From positions 62,001 to 126,000 of the forward strand of contig JAEYMI010000105.1 in assembly GCA_023461275.1 (NCBI GenBank): DNA of 64,000 nucleotides, given 5' to 3'. The stretch's first letter is position 1. Each line of letters begins with the position of its first letter. Below, piece after piece: positions 17,901-25,200 of the stretch. This stretch comes from Actinomycetes bacterium. GTDB taxonomy: Bacteria > Actinomycetota > Actinomycetes > Mycobacteriales > Mycobacteriaceae. The notes under the pieces are model-generated. The model did not search any database, had not been told where the DNA came from, and saw nothing but the letters and a program-made list of their open reading frames with translations. The translations under genes and the position numbers were made by a program.

Positions 17901-18400
17901 CGGTCGCGGTGGAAGCGGACATCGTCGCCGAGCTGCCCGCACCGGCTGAACCGGAAGCCGACGATCTGCCGGTCCGGCTGCGCGGACGGATCGACCGCCT
18001 CGAAACCGACTCCGCGGGAAGGCCGGTCGTCGTCGACGTCAAAACCGGCAAGACCGCCACGTCAAAGCACGACGCCGAACAGCACGCGCAATTGGCGAGC
18101 TATCAGCTCGGCATCGCCCTCGGCGGGCTCGCCGATCTCGGGATGCCCGCCGGCACCGAGCCCGGCGGTGGGCGCCTGGTCTACGTCGCCAATGCCCACC
18201 GCACCACCGGCGCCGCCGAGCGCGAACAGCCGCCGCTGACCCCCGAGCAGGTCGACGAGTGGATCGGCATCGTGCGCAAGGCCGCGCGAGCGACCGTCGG
18301 ACCGCAGTTCGAGGCCACGCCCAACCCAGGATGTCAGCACTGCGCGCTCGCCACCAGTTGTCCCGCCCGGCTGCCGGGGAAGGCGGTCACCGATGACTGA
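14954..18400 (+). CDS. adnA: AdnA subunit of AdnAB helicase-nuclease
   Basis: 1148 residues. A UvrD-like SF1A motor has GGPGTGKTS (Walker A) near residue 65, LLVDDAQHL (Walker B with DD in place of DE) near 295, ADTDQSIYGFRG near 315, and the late motifs HAAAGREWEVV and LVACTRARRR, which deviate from the usual HxxKGLEW and VAxTRA. A RecB-type nuclease domain near residues 900-1148 has GRIDRLE and VVDVKTGK. Cysteines at 'TRCPLRW' and 'CQHCALATSC' probably ligate a 4Fe-4S cluster. With AdnB it resects double-strand breaks in mycobacteria; AdnA's motor is the weaker one there. The ATG at 14954 is chosen from the promoter; 14945 and 14873 are alternatives. The position equals Rv3202c. Confidence 0.88.
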   Translation: MARRHRTQHPTGGTALRAHLVSAGSANTPGRSWPEQVRAVLDPSSGHAEPLGARAAWAPYLVHGGPGTGKTSLIVDAAVARLCDPAVDPESVLVLAAGRRSATALREEITRRVLAVNPGESQSDSTRARAHREPLVRTVHSYAFAVLRLQASAHGNPPPRLITGSEQDVVLRELLAGDVDDGAAYWPPSLRPALPTDGFAQALRDLIMRAAERGVGPDDLAELGRRHGRPEWVAAGHAFAQYEHIMLLRGAVGLDAPTASAPAVDAAELVGSALSAFATDPELLAAQRKRIRHLLVDDAQHLDPQAAELITLIGTGTESTVIAADTDQSIYGFRGASPRFAESLVEPGSDRDILLDNDFRGTGQINAVGRRLAARLPGARPHPYPDAAGAPDSGSASDDAGSVSVQVFGSSAKEATAIADLFRRAHLFDQIPWSEMAMVVRSVSLMLPALRRACRSAGVPLSTPTTDIPLHRQRAVLALMLALRVVAARSGGVTAERELESGDVLTLLSGPIGGADPASLRRLRRGVRRSAERTDHADVDSLAQLRSAILDPAVAKRLLADLTDTEAAPLRRVLDVIDKAHTAHRATRGVEETLWAAWQATGLDRRWAASALRGGPTGEQADRDLDAVIAMFEAAADFTDNLPGSGPDDFVHYLSQLQIPRESRAAVARSDSVTLLSAHAAAGREWEVVAVGGVLDGVWPSLRSRGSVLRTAELVDLLDGVEPDVVDVVSRSAGLLAEERRLLLVACTRARRRLLVTAVEDGSGDASPSRFVAEIADLVESAGDESPADADESLPVHPGIDRVLSLPSLVATLRAAVIGADGTTRPDHGRSGTAQPDERARAAADLLAQLADSDIPGAHPRDWFGLAGPSTDVALWSTDRGPVVLSPSNVESLTRCPLRWMLERHGGRDGDATPAVTGTLVHTLVQAVAGEIDPAEVADALRAIWDRVDTGADWFSRRELERAEGMLIHFGDWLRSSRDELTTVAVEADIVAELPAPAEPEADDLPVRLRGRIDRLETDSAGRPVVVDVKTGKTATSKHDAEQHAQLASYQLGIALGGLADLGMPAGTEPGGGRLVYVANAHRTTGAAEREQPPLTPEQVDEWIGIVRKAARATVGPQFEATPNPGCQHCALATSCPARLPGKAVTDD

Positions 18401-18438
18401 GGTAGCCGATGACCGAGGTAGCCGATGACTGAGGTGAC
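18391..18438 (+). repeat. Triplicated 16-bp repeat across adnA stop and adnB start
   Basis: CGATGACTGAGGTAGC at 18391-18406, CGATGACCGAGGTAGC at 18407-18422 and CGATGACTGAGGTGAC at 18423-18438. Copy 1 contains the adnA stop and copy 3 the adnB ATG. Every copy has an ATG, but the 16-base period puts them in three different frames, and only the third opens adnB. Confidence 0.85.
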
Positions 18439-21400
18439 AGGTGCCCGGATTTCCGCCGTGGGATTGGCTGCGGCACTGGGACTTCCACCGCCGACGCCGG
18501 AGCAGATAGCGGTCATCGAGGCGCCGCTGGAACCGGTGCTGGTGGTCGCCGGTGCCGGTGCGGGCAAGACCGAGACGATGGCGTCGCGAGTGGTGTGGCT
18601 GGTGGCCAACGGATTCGTCTCGCCGGGCGAGGTTCTCGGACTCACTTTCACCCGCAAGGCGGCCAGCGAACTCGGTGCACGCATCCGCCGCCGGTTGTCG
18701 ATGCTGTCGGGCTCCCCGGCCCTGCTGCACTGGGACCCGTCCGGTGCGCTCGCCGCCCGACTGCGCGGTGCGGACCCGGAGGTCAGCACCTACCACGCCT
18801 ACGCCGGCCGGTTGATCGCCGACTACGGACTGCTGCTGCCCGTCGAACCGTCGTCAACGCTGTTGTCCGAGACCGAACTCTGGCAACTGGCGTTCTCCGT
18901 GGTCAGTACCTGGCCAGGCGACCTGACCACCACCAAGGTGCCCTCCGGTGTCACCGAGGCGGTGCTGAAACTCTATTCCGATTCCGCCGAACACCTCGTC
19001 GACATCGACACTCTGGCCCATTCGGGCGATGAGCTGTACCGCCTCATCGACACCCTCCCGAAAGGACCCAAGCAACGCGGCGACGGACCGACAAAGGCGC
19101 TGCAGGGCATTGCGAAGGTGATCGACGAACGGCGCGAACTGCTTCCGATGGTCATCGCGCTCGGCGAGACGATGCGGGCCCAGTCCGCGCTCGACTTCGG
19201 CAGCCAGATGTCGCTGGCCGCGCGGTTGGTCACCACCCATCCCGAAGTTGCTGCCGCAGAACGGGAATCGGTGAAAGCAGTGCTGCTCGACGAGTATCAG
19301 GACACCGGGCACGCTCAGCGAATCCTGTTGTCGGCGTTGTTCGGTCGGAGCCCGGATCGAAGAACCGGACCGGGAGCGGGGGTCGCGGTGACCGCGGTCG
19401 GCGACCCGATCCAGTCGATCTACGGGTGGCGCGGGGCGTCGGCGGCCAACCTGCCGCGCTTCACCCGCGACTTCCCGCATACCGATGGCAGTCCGGCACA
19501 CCGACTGGAACTGCTGACCAGTTGGCGCAATTCGCGTCAGGTCCTGCACCTGGCGAACGCGTCGTCGGAGGAGCTCCGCAGACGCGGCGTGCCGGTCAGC
19601 ATGCTGCGCGCACGTCCGGACGCACCGCTGGGCAGTGCGCAGCTGGCGCTGGCCGAGACGGTGCTCGACGAACGTGCCTGGGTCGCCGACATCATCGAGG
19701 GTCACTATCGCGCCGCCGAGAATGACGGGGTCGCTCCGCCGACGACGGCAATCCTGGTGCGCCGCAACGAGGATTCCGCACCGCTGGCCGCCGAGTTGGA
19801 AAGCCGCGGCATTCCGACCGAGGTGATCGGCATCGGTGGGTTACTGCATGTTCCCGAGATCGAGGACATCGTCGCCACGCTGCGGCTGATCGCCGATCCG
19901 CTGGCCGGCACGGCGGCGATGCGGCTGTTGACCGGTGGCCGTTGGCAACTCGGCGCCGCCGACATCGCCGCATTGTGGCGGCGCGCCACAATGCTCGCGG
20001 CGCGCGATGCCCACGGTGCGACCGGTGTGGTGTCGAGCCGCGAAGAGCTCGACGACGTCCTCGACGCCGCGCTGCCATCGGAAACCGTCGATCAGGCGGG
20101 CATTGCCGACGCCATCGTCGATCCCGGCGACGCGGCCGACTACAGCCCCGCGGGCTACGCCCGCATCCGGGCATTCGGTGGCCAGCTCGAAGCACTGCGC
20201 CGCCGGATCTCCCAGCCGCTGGCCGAGCTGGTCGCCGACGTCGAGAACACCATCGGGGTCGCGGTGGAGGCGCAGATCCGGGCCCGCCGAATGCGCGGAT
20301 CCATCACCGGGCGTGAGCATCTCGACGCCTTCGCCGAGCACGTGGCCACCTACGCCGACCGGCCCGGCGCCGACCTTCCCGGACTACTGGCGTTCCTGTC
20401 CGCCGCGGAGAACATCGAGAAGGGGCTCGAGCAGGGACGCATCGAAGTCGCCGAGGAACGCGTCCAGATCCTCACCATCCACGCCGCCAAAGGACTGGAA
20501 TGGGACGTGGTGGCGATGGTGCACATGTGTGATCGGATCTTCCCGGGCGGCCGCAGCGAGGGCACCTGGCTCGGCAGCGCCGCACAGTTACCCGCCCAAC
20601 TACGCGGAGACCTCGCCGGCGATCCGTCCGGCGGAGACACCACCGAGGGCTTCCCGCGCGTCGACCTCAGTGCGGTGAGCGACCGCAAAGAACTCGAGGA
20701 CACCCTCAACGAACATAAGGAAGCAATCGCCGAGCGTCGCCTCGAAGAGGATCGGCGCCTGCTCTACGTGGGTTTGACCCGTGCCAAACAGTCGTTGTTG
20801 ATCTCGGCGCACCACTGGTCGGAAGGCCGCGACAAACCGCGCGGGCCGAGCACCTTCTTCACCGAGCTACGCACCATCGTCGAGGCGGCCGTCGACGACC
20901 CGACCGTCGACTCGACCGGACTGGAGATCGCCCTCGACGCACCAGAACCCGACGACGACGCGACCAACCCACTCGACGAGCGGATCGTCGCGCAGCAGTG
21001 GCCGCGAGATCTGCTCGGCGCGCGTCGGGACGCGATCGCCGCCGGCGCCCGGCTGGTCACCGACGCGATCGCAGCGCGGGATGCGCCGACGCTGTTCGAT
21101 GACGCGCCGACGCAATCCGACGGCCAGGCGGCCGAGGGCGGTGAGATCGCCGACCCGGAGATCGAGCAGTGGCGGGCCGAGGTCGCCGCATTGCTCGCCG
21201 AGCATCGTCGGGGCAACCAGGCCGAGGTCGCCGTGGAACTCCCATCGCATCTCTCGGTCAGCCAACTCGTCGAACTCGACACCGACGCACAGGTGTTCGC
21301 GCAGCGGCTGCGTCGCCCGGTGCCGTTCCCGCCCAACCCCGTCGCGCGCCGGGGCACCGCCTTCCATGCGTGGATCGAGCGGTACTTCGGCGGTAGCCGG

Positions 21401-21823
21401 CTGCTCGACATCGACGAACTGCCCGGTGCCGCAGACTCCACAGCCTCCCCGGATACCGAACTCGACGAGCTGCGGGACAAGTTCCTCGCATCGGACTGGG
21501 CGTCGCGTACCCCGACCGAAGTGGAGGTCGGATTCGAGACGGTCATCGGCGACACGGTGATCCGCGGGCGTATCGACGCCGTCTTCGCCGAGTCCGACGG
21601 TCAGTGGGTGGTGGTCGACTGGAAGACCGGCGCAATACCCGAACCCGCACAGCGTGAGTCGCTTTACGTTCAGCTGGCCGCCTATCGGATCGCGTGGGCG
21701 CAATTGCAAGGTGTGCCGCTGCATCAGGTCCGCGCGGCCTTCCACTATGTGCGGCACGGCTACACGCTGGAACCCGAACACCTTCCCGATCAGCGCGCGC
21801 TCGCCGCGCTGCTGGCGAAATAA
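18425..21823 (+). CDS. adnB: AdnB subunit of AdnAB helicase-nuclease
   Basis: 1132 residues with an intact UvrD-like motor: GAGAGKT (43-49), FTRKAASELGARI, VLLDEYQDTGHAQ near 285, DPIQSIYGWRGAS near 325, LTIHAAKGLEWD near 690 and LLYVGLTRAKQSL near 785. A RecB-type nuclease domain near residues 960-1132 has GTAFHAWIE, GRIDAVF, VVVDWKTG and YVQLAAYRIAW. In AdnAB, AdnB is the main ATP-driven translocase and cuts one strand while AdnA cuts the other. Its start is 24 bases after the adnA stop, inside the triplicated repeat, so expression relative to AdnA may depend on that array. The position equals Rv3201c. Confidence 0.9.
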   Translation: MTEVTGARISAVGLAAALGLPPPTPEQIAVIEAPLEPVLVVAGAGAGKTETMASRVVWLVANGFVSPGEVLGLTFTRKAASELGARIRRRLSMLSGSPALLHWDPSGALAARLRGADPEVSTYHAYAGRLIADYGLLLPVEPSSTLLSETELWQLAFSVVSTWPGDLTTTKVPSGVTEAVLKLYSDSAEHLVDIDTLAHSGDELYRLIDTLPKGPKQRGDGPTKALQGIAKVIDERRELLPMVIALGETMRAQSALDFGSQMSLAARLVTTHPEVAAAERESVKAVLLDEYQDTGHAQRILLSALFGRSPDRRTGPGAGVAVTAVGDPIQSIYGWRGASAANLPRFTRDFPHTDGSPAHRLELLTSWRNSRQVLHLANASSEELRRRGVPVSMLRARPDAPLGSAQLALAETVLDERAWVADIIEGHYRAAENDGVAPPTTAILVRRNEDSAPLAAELESRGIPTEVIGIGGLLHVPEIEDIVATLRLIADPLAGTAAMRLLTGGRWQLGAADIAALWRRATMLAARDAHGATGVVSSREELDDVLDAALPSETVDQAGIADAIVDPGDAADYSPAGYARIRAFGGQLEALRRRISQPLAELVADVENTIGVAVEAQIRARRMRGSITGREHLDAFAEHVATYADRPGADLPGLLAFLSAAENIEKGLEQGRIEVAEERVQILTIHAAKGLEWDVVAMVHMCDRIFPGGRSEGTWLGSAAQLPAQLRGDLAGDPSGGDTTEGFPRVDLSAVSDRKELEDTLNEHKEAIAERRLEEDRRLLYVGLTRAKQSLLISAHHWSEGRDKPRGPSTFFTELRTIVEAAVDDPTVDSTGLEIALDAPEPDDDATNPLDERIVAQQWPRDLLGARRDAIAAGARLVTDAIAARDAPTLFDDAPTQSDGQAAEGGEIADPEIEQWRAEVAALLAEHRRGNQAEVAVELPSHLSVSQLVELDTDAQVFAQRLRRPVPFPPNPVARRGTAFHAWIERYFGGSRLLDIDELPGAADSTASPDTELDELRDKFLASDWASRTPTEVEVGFETVIGDTVIRGRIDAVFAESDGQWVVVDWKTGAIPEPAQRESLYVQLAAYRIAWAQLQGVPLHQVRAAFHYVRHGYTLEPEHLPDQRALAALLAK

Positions 21824-21904
21824 GCTAGATTCTCAAGTTGTGATGCAACAGAACGGGACCCAGCCACACGGTGAGTCCGTGCGGATCTCCGGTCCGGTGC
21901 GCTG

Positions 21905-22972
21905 ATGCGGTCACGCCTACGTCGCGCGTGGGGTGGCGACGATCTGCCCGACCGCCCCGACTATGCCCTCGTCGGCATCGTGCGTATCCCGGAACTGCAG
22001 CAGAGTCCGGGTCGTGCGATCGGCCGGCGGGTGATTTTCGCGCTCGTGGCCCTGTTTTTCACTGCTTTCGTCGTCTACATCGACCGCGACGGTTACCGCG
22101 ACGTCCAGGAGAACCAACTCTCCTTCCTCGACGCCATGTATTACTCGGCGGTGACACTGTCGACCACCGGTTACGGTGACATCACCCCGCTCTCGCCGTC
22201 GGCGCGGCTGATCAACCTACTTGTCATCACTCCGCTGCGCGTCCTGTTCCTGATCGTTCTCATCGGTACGACCCTCGAGGTTCTCACCGAACGGTCCCGG
22301 CAGGCGCTCAAGATTCAGCGTTGGAGGAACAGCGTGCGCAATCACACCGTCGTCATCGGCTACGGCACCAAGGGTCGGACCGCGGTCGACGCGATGATGG
22401 GCGACGGCATCAAGCCGTCGGAGATCGTCGTCGTCGACTCCAATCCGGACGTTCTCGAGGCCGCCGCGGCCGACGACCTGGTCACCGTTCGCGGCGACGC
22501 CACCAAGTCCGATGTGCTGCGGTTGGCCGGTGTGCAGCATGCGGCGAGCATCGTGGTGGCCGCCAACCGCGACGACACCGCGGTCCTGGCCACGCTGACC
22601 GCCCGCGAGCTCAATCCGCGCGCCAAGATCGTCGCGTCCATCCGTGAGTCGGAGAACACCCACCTGATGCGGCAATCCGGTGCGAACTCGGTGGTCGTCT
22701 CGTCGGAAACCGCCGGCCGTCTGCTGGGTATCGCGACGATGACGCCGTCGGTGGTGGAGGTGATCGAGGACCTGCTCACCCCCGACGCGGGGTACGCGAT
22801 CGCCGAACGAGAGGTCGAACCAACCGAAACCGGAGGTTCGCCCGCACACACCCGCGACATCGTGCTCGGGGTGGTGCGCAACGGCGTCCTGCACCGCGTC
22901 GACGACAGTGAGGTCGAGCAGATCGAGGTCGGCGATCGGTTGTTGTATGTCCGCAAGGGCCCGTCGGACTGA
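21905..22972 (+). CDS. Potassium channel with RCK (TrkA-N) domain
   Basis: 355 residues. Two transmembrane helices (about 40-60 and 95-120) flank a pore helix and the selectivity filter STTGYGDITP, the canonical K+ filter. A cytoplasmic RCK domain follows: VVIGYGTKGRTAV (Rossmann GxGxxG), VVDSNPDVLEAA and RGDATKSDVLRLAGV, then a shorter C-terminal regulatory lobe. The RCK ring gates the tetrameric channel in response to nucleotides or ions. It matches the Rv3200c cation transporter position. Eighty-one bases separate it from adnB; TAGATT at 21827 could be a -10 box. Confidence 0.88.
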   Translation: MRSRLRRAWGGDDLPDRPDYALVGIVRIPELQQSPGRAIGRRVIFALVALFFTAFVVYIDRDGYRDVQENQLSFLDAMYYSAVTLSTTGYGDITPLSPSARLINLLVITPLRVLFLIVLIGTTLEVLTERSRQALKIQRWRNSVRNHTVVIGYGTKGRTAVDAMMGDGIKPSEIVVVDSNPDVLEAAAADDLVTVRGDATKSDVLRLAGVQHAASIVVAANRDDTAVLATLTARELNPRAKIVASIRESENTHLMRQSGANSVVVSSETAGRLLGIATMTPSVVEVIEDLLTPDAGYAIAEREVEPTETGGSPAHTRDIVLGVVRNGVLHRVDDSEVEQIEVGDRLLYVRKGPSD

Positions 22973-22989
22973 TCGGGGAGGATGTCACC

Positions 22990-23922
22990 ATGGCCATCTT
23001 CGAGTTCGATCAACCACCGCTGCTGTCGCGATCGACGGTCCCTCGCGCCGACGAGATCCGCGACGATCCGGACCGCCAACGGTCGGGATGGCCGACGGCG
23101 CGGGTGTTGTGCATCGACGCGCGCGGACAGTTTCCCGTGCTCGACGATGGCGCGTTGCGCTGGACCCCGGCCACCGAGATCGCCGACGAACCACCCGCCG
23201 ACGCCGCCTTCCTCGGCATCTCCGGAACCGACCTGTGGACCATTCGCGTCGAGTCACTCACCGAGCAGACCTCCGATCCGCGTCGTGGTGCCGCCCGGCT
23301 CTCCGCCGACGAGGCCGGACTACTGGCCACCGCGCTGGGAATCCTCAATTGGCATGCCAGCGCCCAGTTTTCACCGGTCGACGGCAACGCTCTGCAACCA
23401 GCCCGAGGTGGTTGGGTGCGACGTGATCCGACGACCGGCCGCGATGAGTTCCCGCGTACCGATCCGGCGATCATCACCGTCGTCCATGATGGCGCGGACC
23501 GCATCCTGTTGGGCCGTCAGGCGGTATGGCCCGACCGCTGGTATTCGACGCTGGCCGGCTTCGTCGAGCCGGGAGAGTCGTTGGAACAGTGCGTGATCCG
23601 CGAGGTGCACGAAGAGGTCGGGATCACCGTGACCGATCCGAGGTATCTGGGTAGTCAGCCGTGGCCGTTCCCGCGGTCGCTGATGCTCGGGTTCGAAGCG
23701 GTCGGCGACCCGAGCGACGAACTGCGCTTCCTCGACGGTGAGATCGGCGATGCGCAATGGTTCCACCGCGACGAGGTGCTCGAGGCCCTGGATCGTGGCA
23801 CCGAGTGGATTCGTGACGACCCGAATCCGCCCGACGGGCCCGACGCACCCCGGTTGTTACTGCCCGGGTCTATCTCGATCGCGCATGCGCTGATCACCAC
23901 CTGGGCCCGAGCCGGAGCCTGA
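22990..23922 (+). CDS. nudC: NAD+ diphosphatase / NAD-cap hydrolase NudC
   Basis: 310 residues. The Nudix box GFVEPGES..REVHEEVGI lies near residues 193-215, and the NudC-specific SQPWPFPRSLM follows at about 220, so this is a NADH pyrophosphatase that can also remove NAD caps from RNA. The N-terminal half is the usual NudC_N domain. The zinc-ribbon region between them (FSPVDGNALQPARGGW and onward to EFPRTDP) has no cysteine at all, whereas E. coli NudC has four there, so no structural zinc is expected. It follows the K+ channel by 17 bases and is followed after 2 bases by the membrane protein gene. The position equals Rv3199c. Confidence 0.9.
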   Translation: MAIFEFDQPPLLSRSTVPRADEIRDDPDRQRSGWPTARVLCIDARGQFPVLDDGALRWTPATEIADEPPADAAFLGISGTDLWTIRVESLTEQTSDPRRGAARLSADEAGLLATALGILNWHASAQFSPVDGNALQPARGGWVRRDPTTGRDEFPRTDPAIITVVHDGADRILLGRQAVWPDRWYSTLAGFVEPGESLEQCVIREVHEEVGITVTDPRYLGSQPWPFPRSLMLGFEAVGDPSDELRFLDGEIGDAQWFHRDEVLEALDRGTEWIRDDPNPPDGPDAPRLLLPGSISIAHALITTWARAGA

Positions 23923-23924
23923 GT

Positions 23925-24830
23925 ATGTCCCGGCGTGCCCGCGCGAAGGCGGTCCTCGCGGCCGAGTGGGACGCCATGAAGCGCACCGACCCCGACGTCC
24001 ACGCGCGCGATCTGGCCGACTTCGCCGGCCCCTTGCTGCTGCGCGCGCTGATGATCACCGTCGTGTCGGTGATTCCGCTGATCGTGGTGCGGATGGGGGA
24101 CGGGGCCGACGATCTGTTCGTCCCGGTGATCGCGTCATTCGCGTTGGCCGCGGTGTGTACCGCGGTGATCACCTGGCTGGTGGCGATCGTGATGTCTGCG
24201 CTGATCACCATGGTCCTCTACCGCAAGCCGGCCGCGACGACGTCGAAGCTGGTGGTGGAGTTGTCCACCGATTCCTTCCGACGCATCACCGACGGCACGT
24301 CGGTGCTGATGATGCTCGCCCTGGTGGGCGGGCTGGTTGCCCTCGGCGTTGGTCTGCCCGCCCGACGCAACGCCGACCTCGCGCATTCGGTGATCGATGA
24401 TCTGCTCACCTCGCAGATCGCGATTCTGCTCGGGGTGTTGGCGATCGCCTTCGTCGCCGAGGCGATTCGGGTGGCCGCCGATATGACCGACGACCAGTCG
24501 CCGCTGCTGGCCTGGCCGTGGGCACTGATCATCGTGACCACATCCTGGGTGCTGGCCTCGGCCGCCGGGCCGCTGGAGATCACGTCGATCGTGCGCAAAC
24601 TGCTCGTCGAATGGTTGCCGGCGATGGTCAACGACGAACCGCAGGCCCAGGTCATCGACGCGCTCATCCCACACGACGCGCGGTGGTGGGCGTCGTTCGG
24701 TGCGATCCCGGTGCTGGTGCTGATCTGGTGGATCCAGCGTCGGCGTATGGGTGTCGGCCCGGAGACGCCGGTGCTGGATGAGTACAGCGGGCTCGACGGG
24801 ACGGGGCTCGACGGGAACAGTACGGTCTGA
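23925..24830 (+). CDS. Multi-span membrane protein of unknown function
   Basis: 301 residues. After a basic N-terminal 35 residues there are hydrophobic segments near 38-58, 66-92 (one or two spans), 125-145, 160-180, 195-215 and 260-278, so about six helices, with a charged C-terminal tail. No transporter or enzyme motif is apparent. The ATG at 23925 begins 2 bases after the nudC stop, so it is probably translated from the same mRNA. M. tuberculosis has no obvious counterpart in this slot, where nudC is followed directly by Rv3198A, so this is a lineage-specific addition (from memory of the gene order). Confidence 0.65.
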   Translation: MSRRARAKAVLAAEWDAMKRTDPDVHARDLADFAGPLLLRALMITVVSVIPLIVVRMGDGADDLFVPVIASFALAAVCTAVITWLVAIVMSALITMVLYRKPAATTSKLVVELSTDSFRRITDGTSVLMMLALVGGLVALGVGLPARRNADLAHSVIDDLLTSQIAILLGVLAIAFVAEAIRVAADMTDDQSPLLAWPWALIIVTTSWVLASAAGPLEITSIVRKLLVEWLPAMVNDEPQAQVIDALIPHDARWWASFGAIPVLVLIWWIQRRRMGVGPETPVLDEYSGLDGTGLDGNSTV

Positions 24831-24849
24831 TCGTGGTGTTATGGGTGGC

Positions 24850-25134
24850 ATGAGCAACGTGATCGATGACGACGCCGACGCCCGGGTATCCGACACCGGG
24901 GAACTGACCATGTACACCACCAGCTGGTGTGGTTTCTGTGCCCGGCTCAAGACCGGTCTCAAGGCCAGCGGTATCACCTGGCAGGAGGTCGACATCGAAC
25001 TCAATCCCGATGCCGCGGAGTTCGTCGGCAGCGTCAACGGCGGCAACCACGTGGTCCCGACCGTCCGCTACGCCGACGGCAGCACCGCCACCAATCCCTC
25101 GGTGGCCCAGGTGAAGGCCAAGCTCGGGCTGTAG
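24850..25134 (+). CDS. Mycoredoxin/glutaredoxin-like protein (Mrx2-like)
   Basis: 94 residues from ATG 24850, or 97 from ATG 24841. The thioredoxin-fold active site is TTSWCGFCARLK, a CxxC, followed by VDIELNPDAAEFVGSVNGGNHVVPTV with the conserved cis-Pro after Val, and DGSTATNPS. This is the glutaredoxin-like mycoredoxin family, which in actinobacteria reduces mycothiol-mixed disulfides; M. tuberculosis Rv3198A sits in the same slot. It lies between the membrane protein gene and uvrD2. Confidence 0.85.
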   Translation: MSNVIDDDADARVSDTGELTMYTTSWCGFCARLKTGLKASGITWQEVDIELNPDAAEFVGSVNGGNHVVPTVRYADGSTATNPSVAQVKAKLGL

Positions 25135-25200
25135 ACCAACCGGACCGCCCCTGTGGAGAGCGGTCCGCGCGATGTCGGCATCGGATGGGATAGTTGAACG

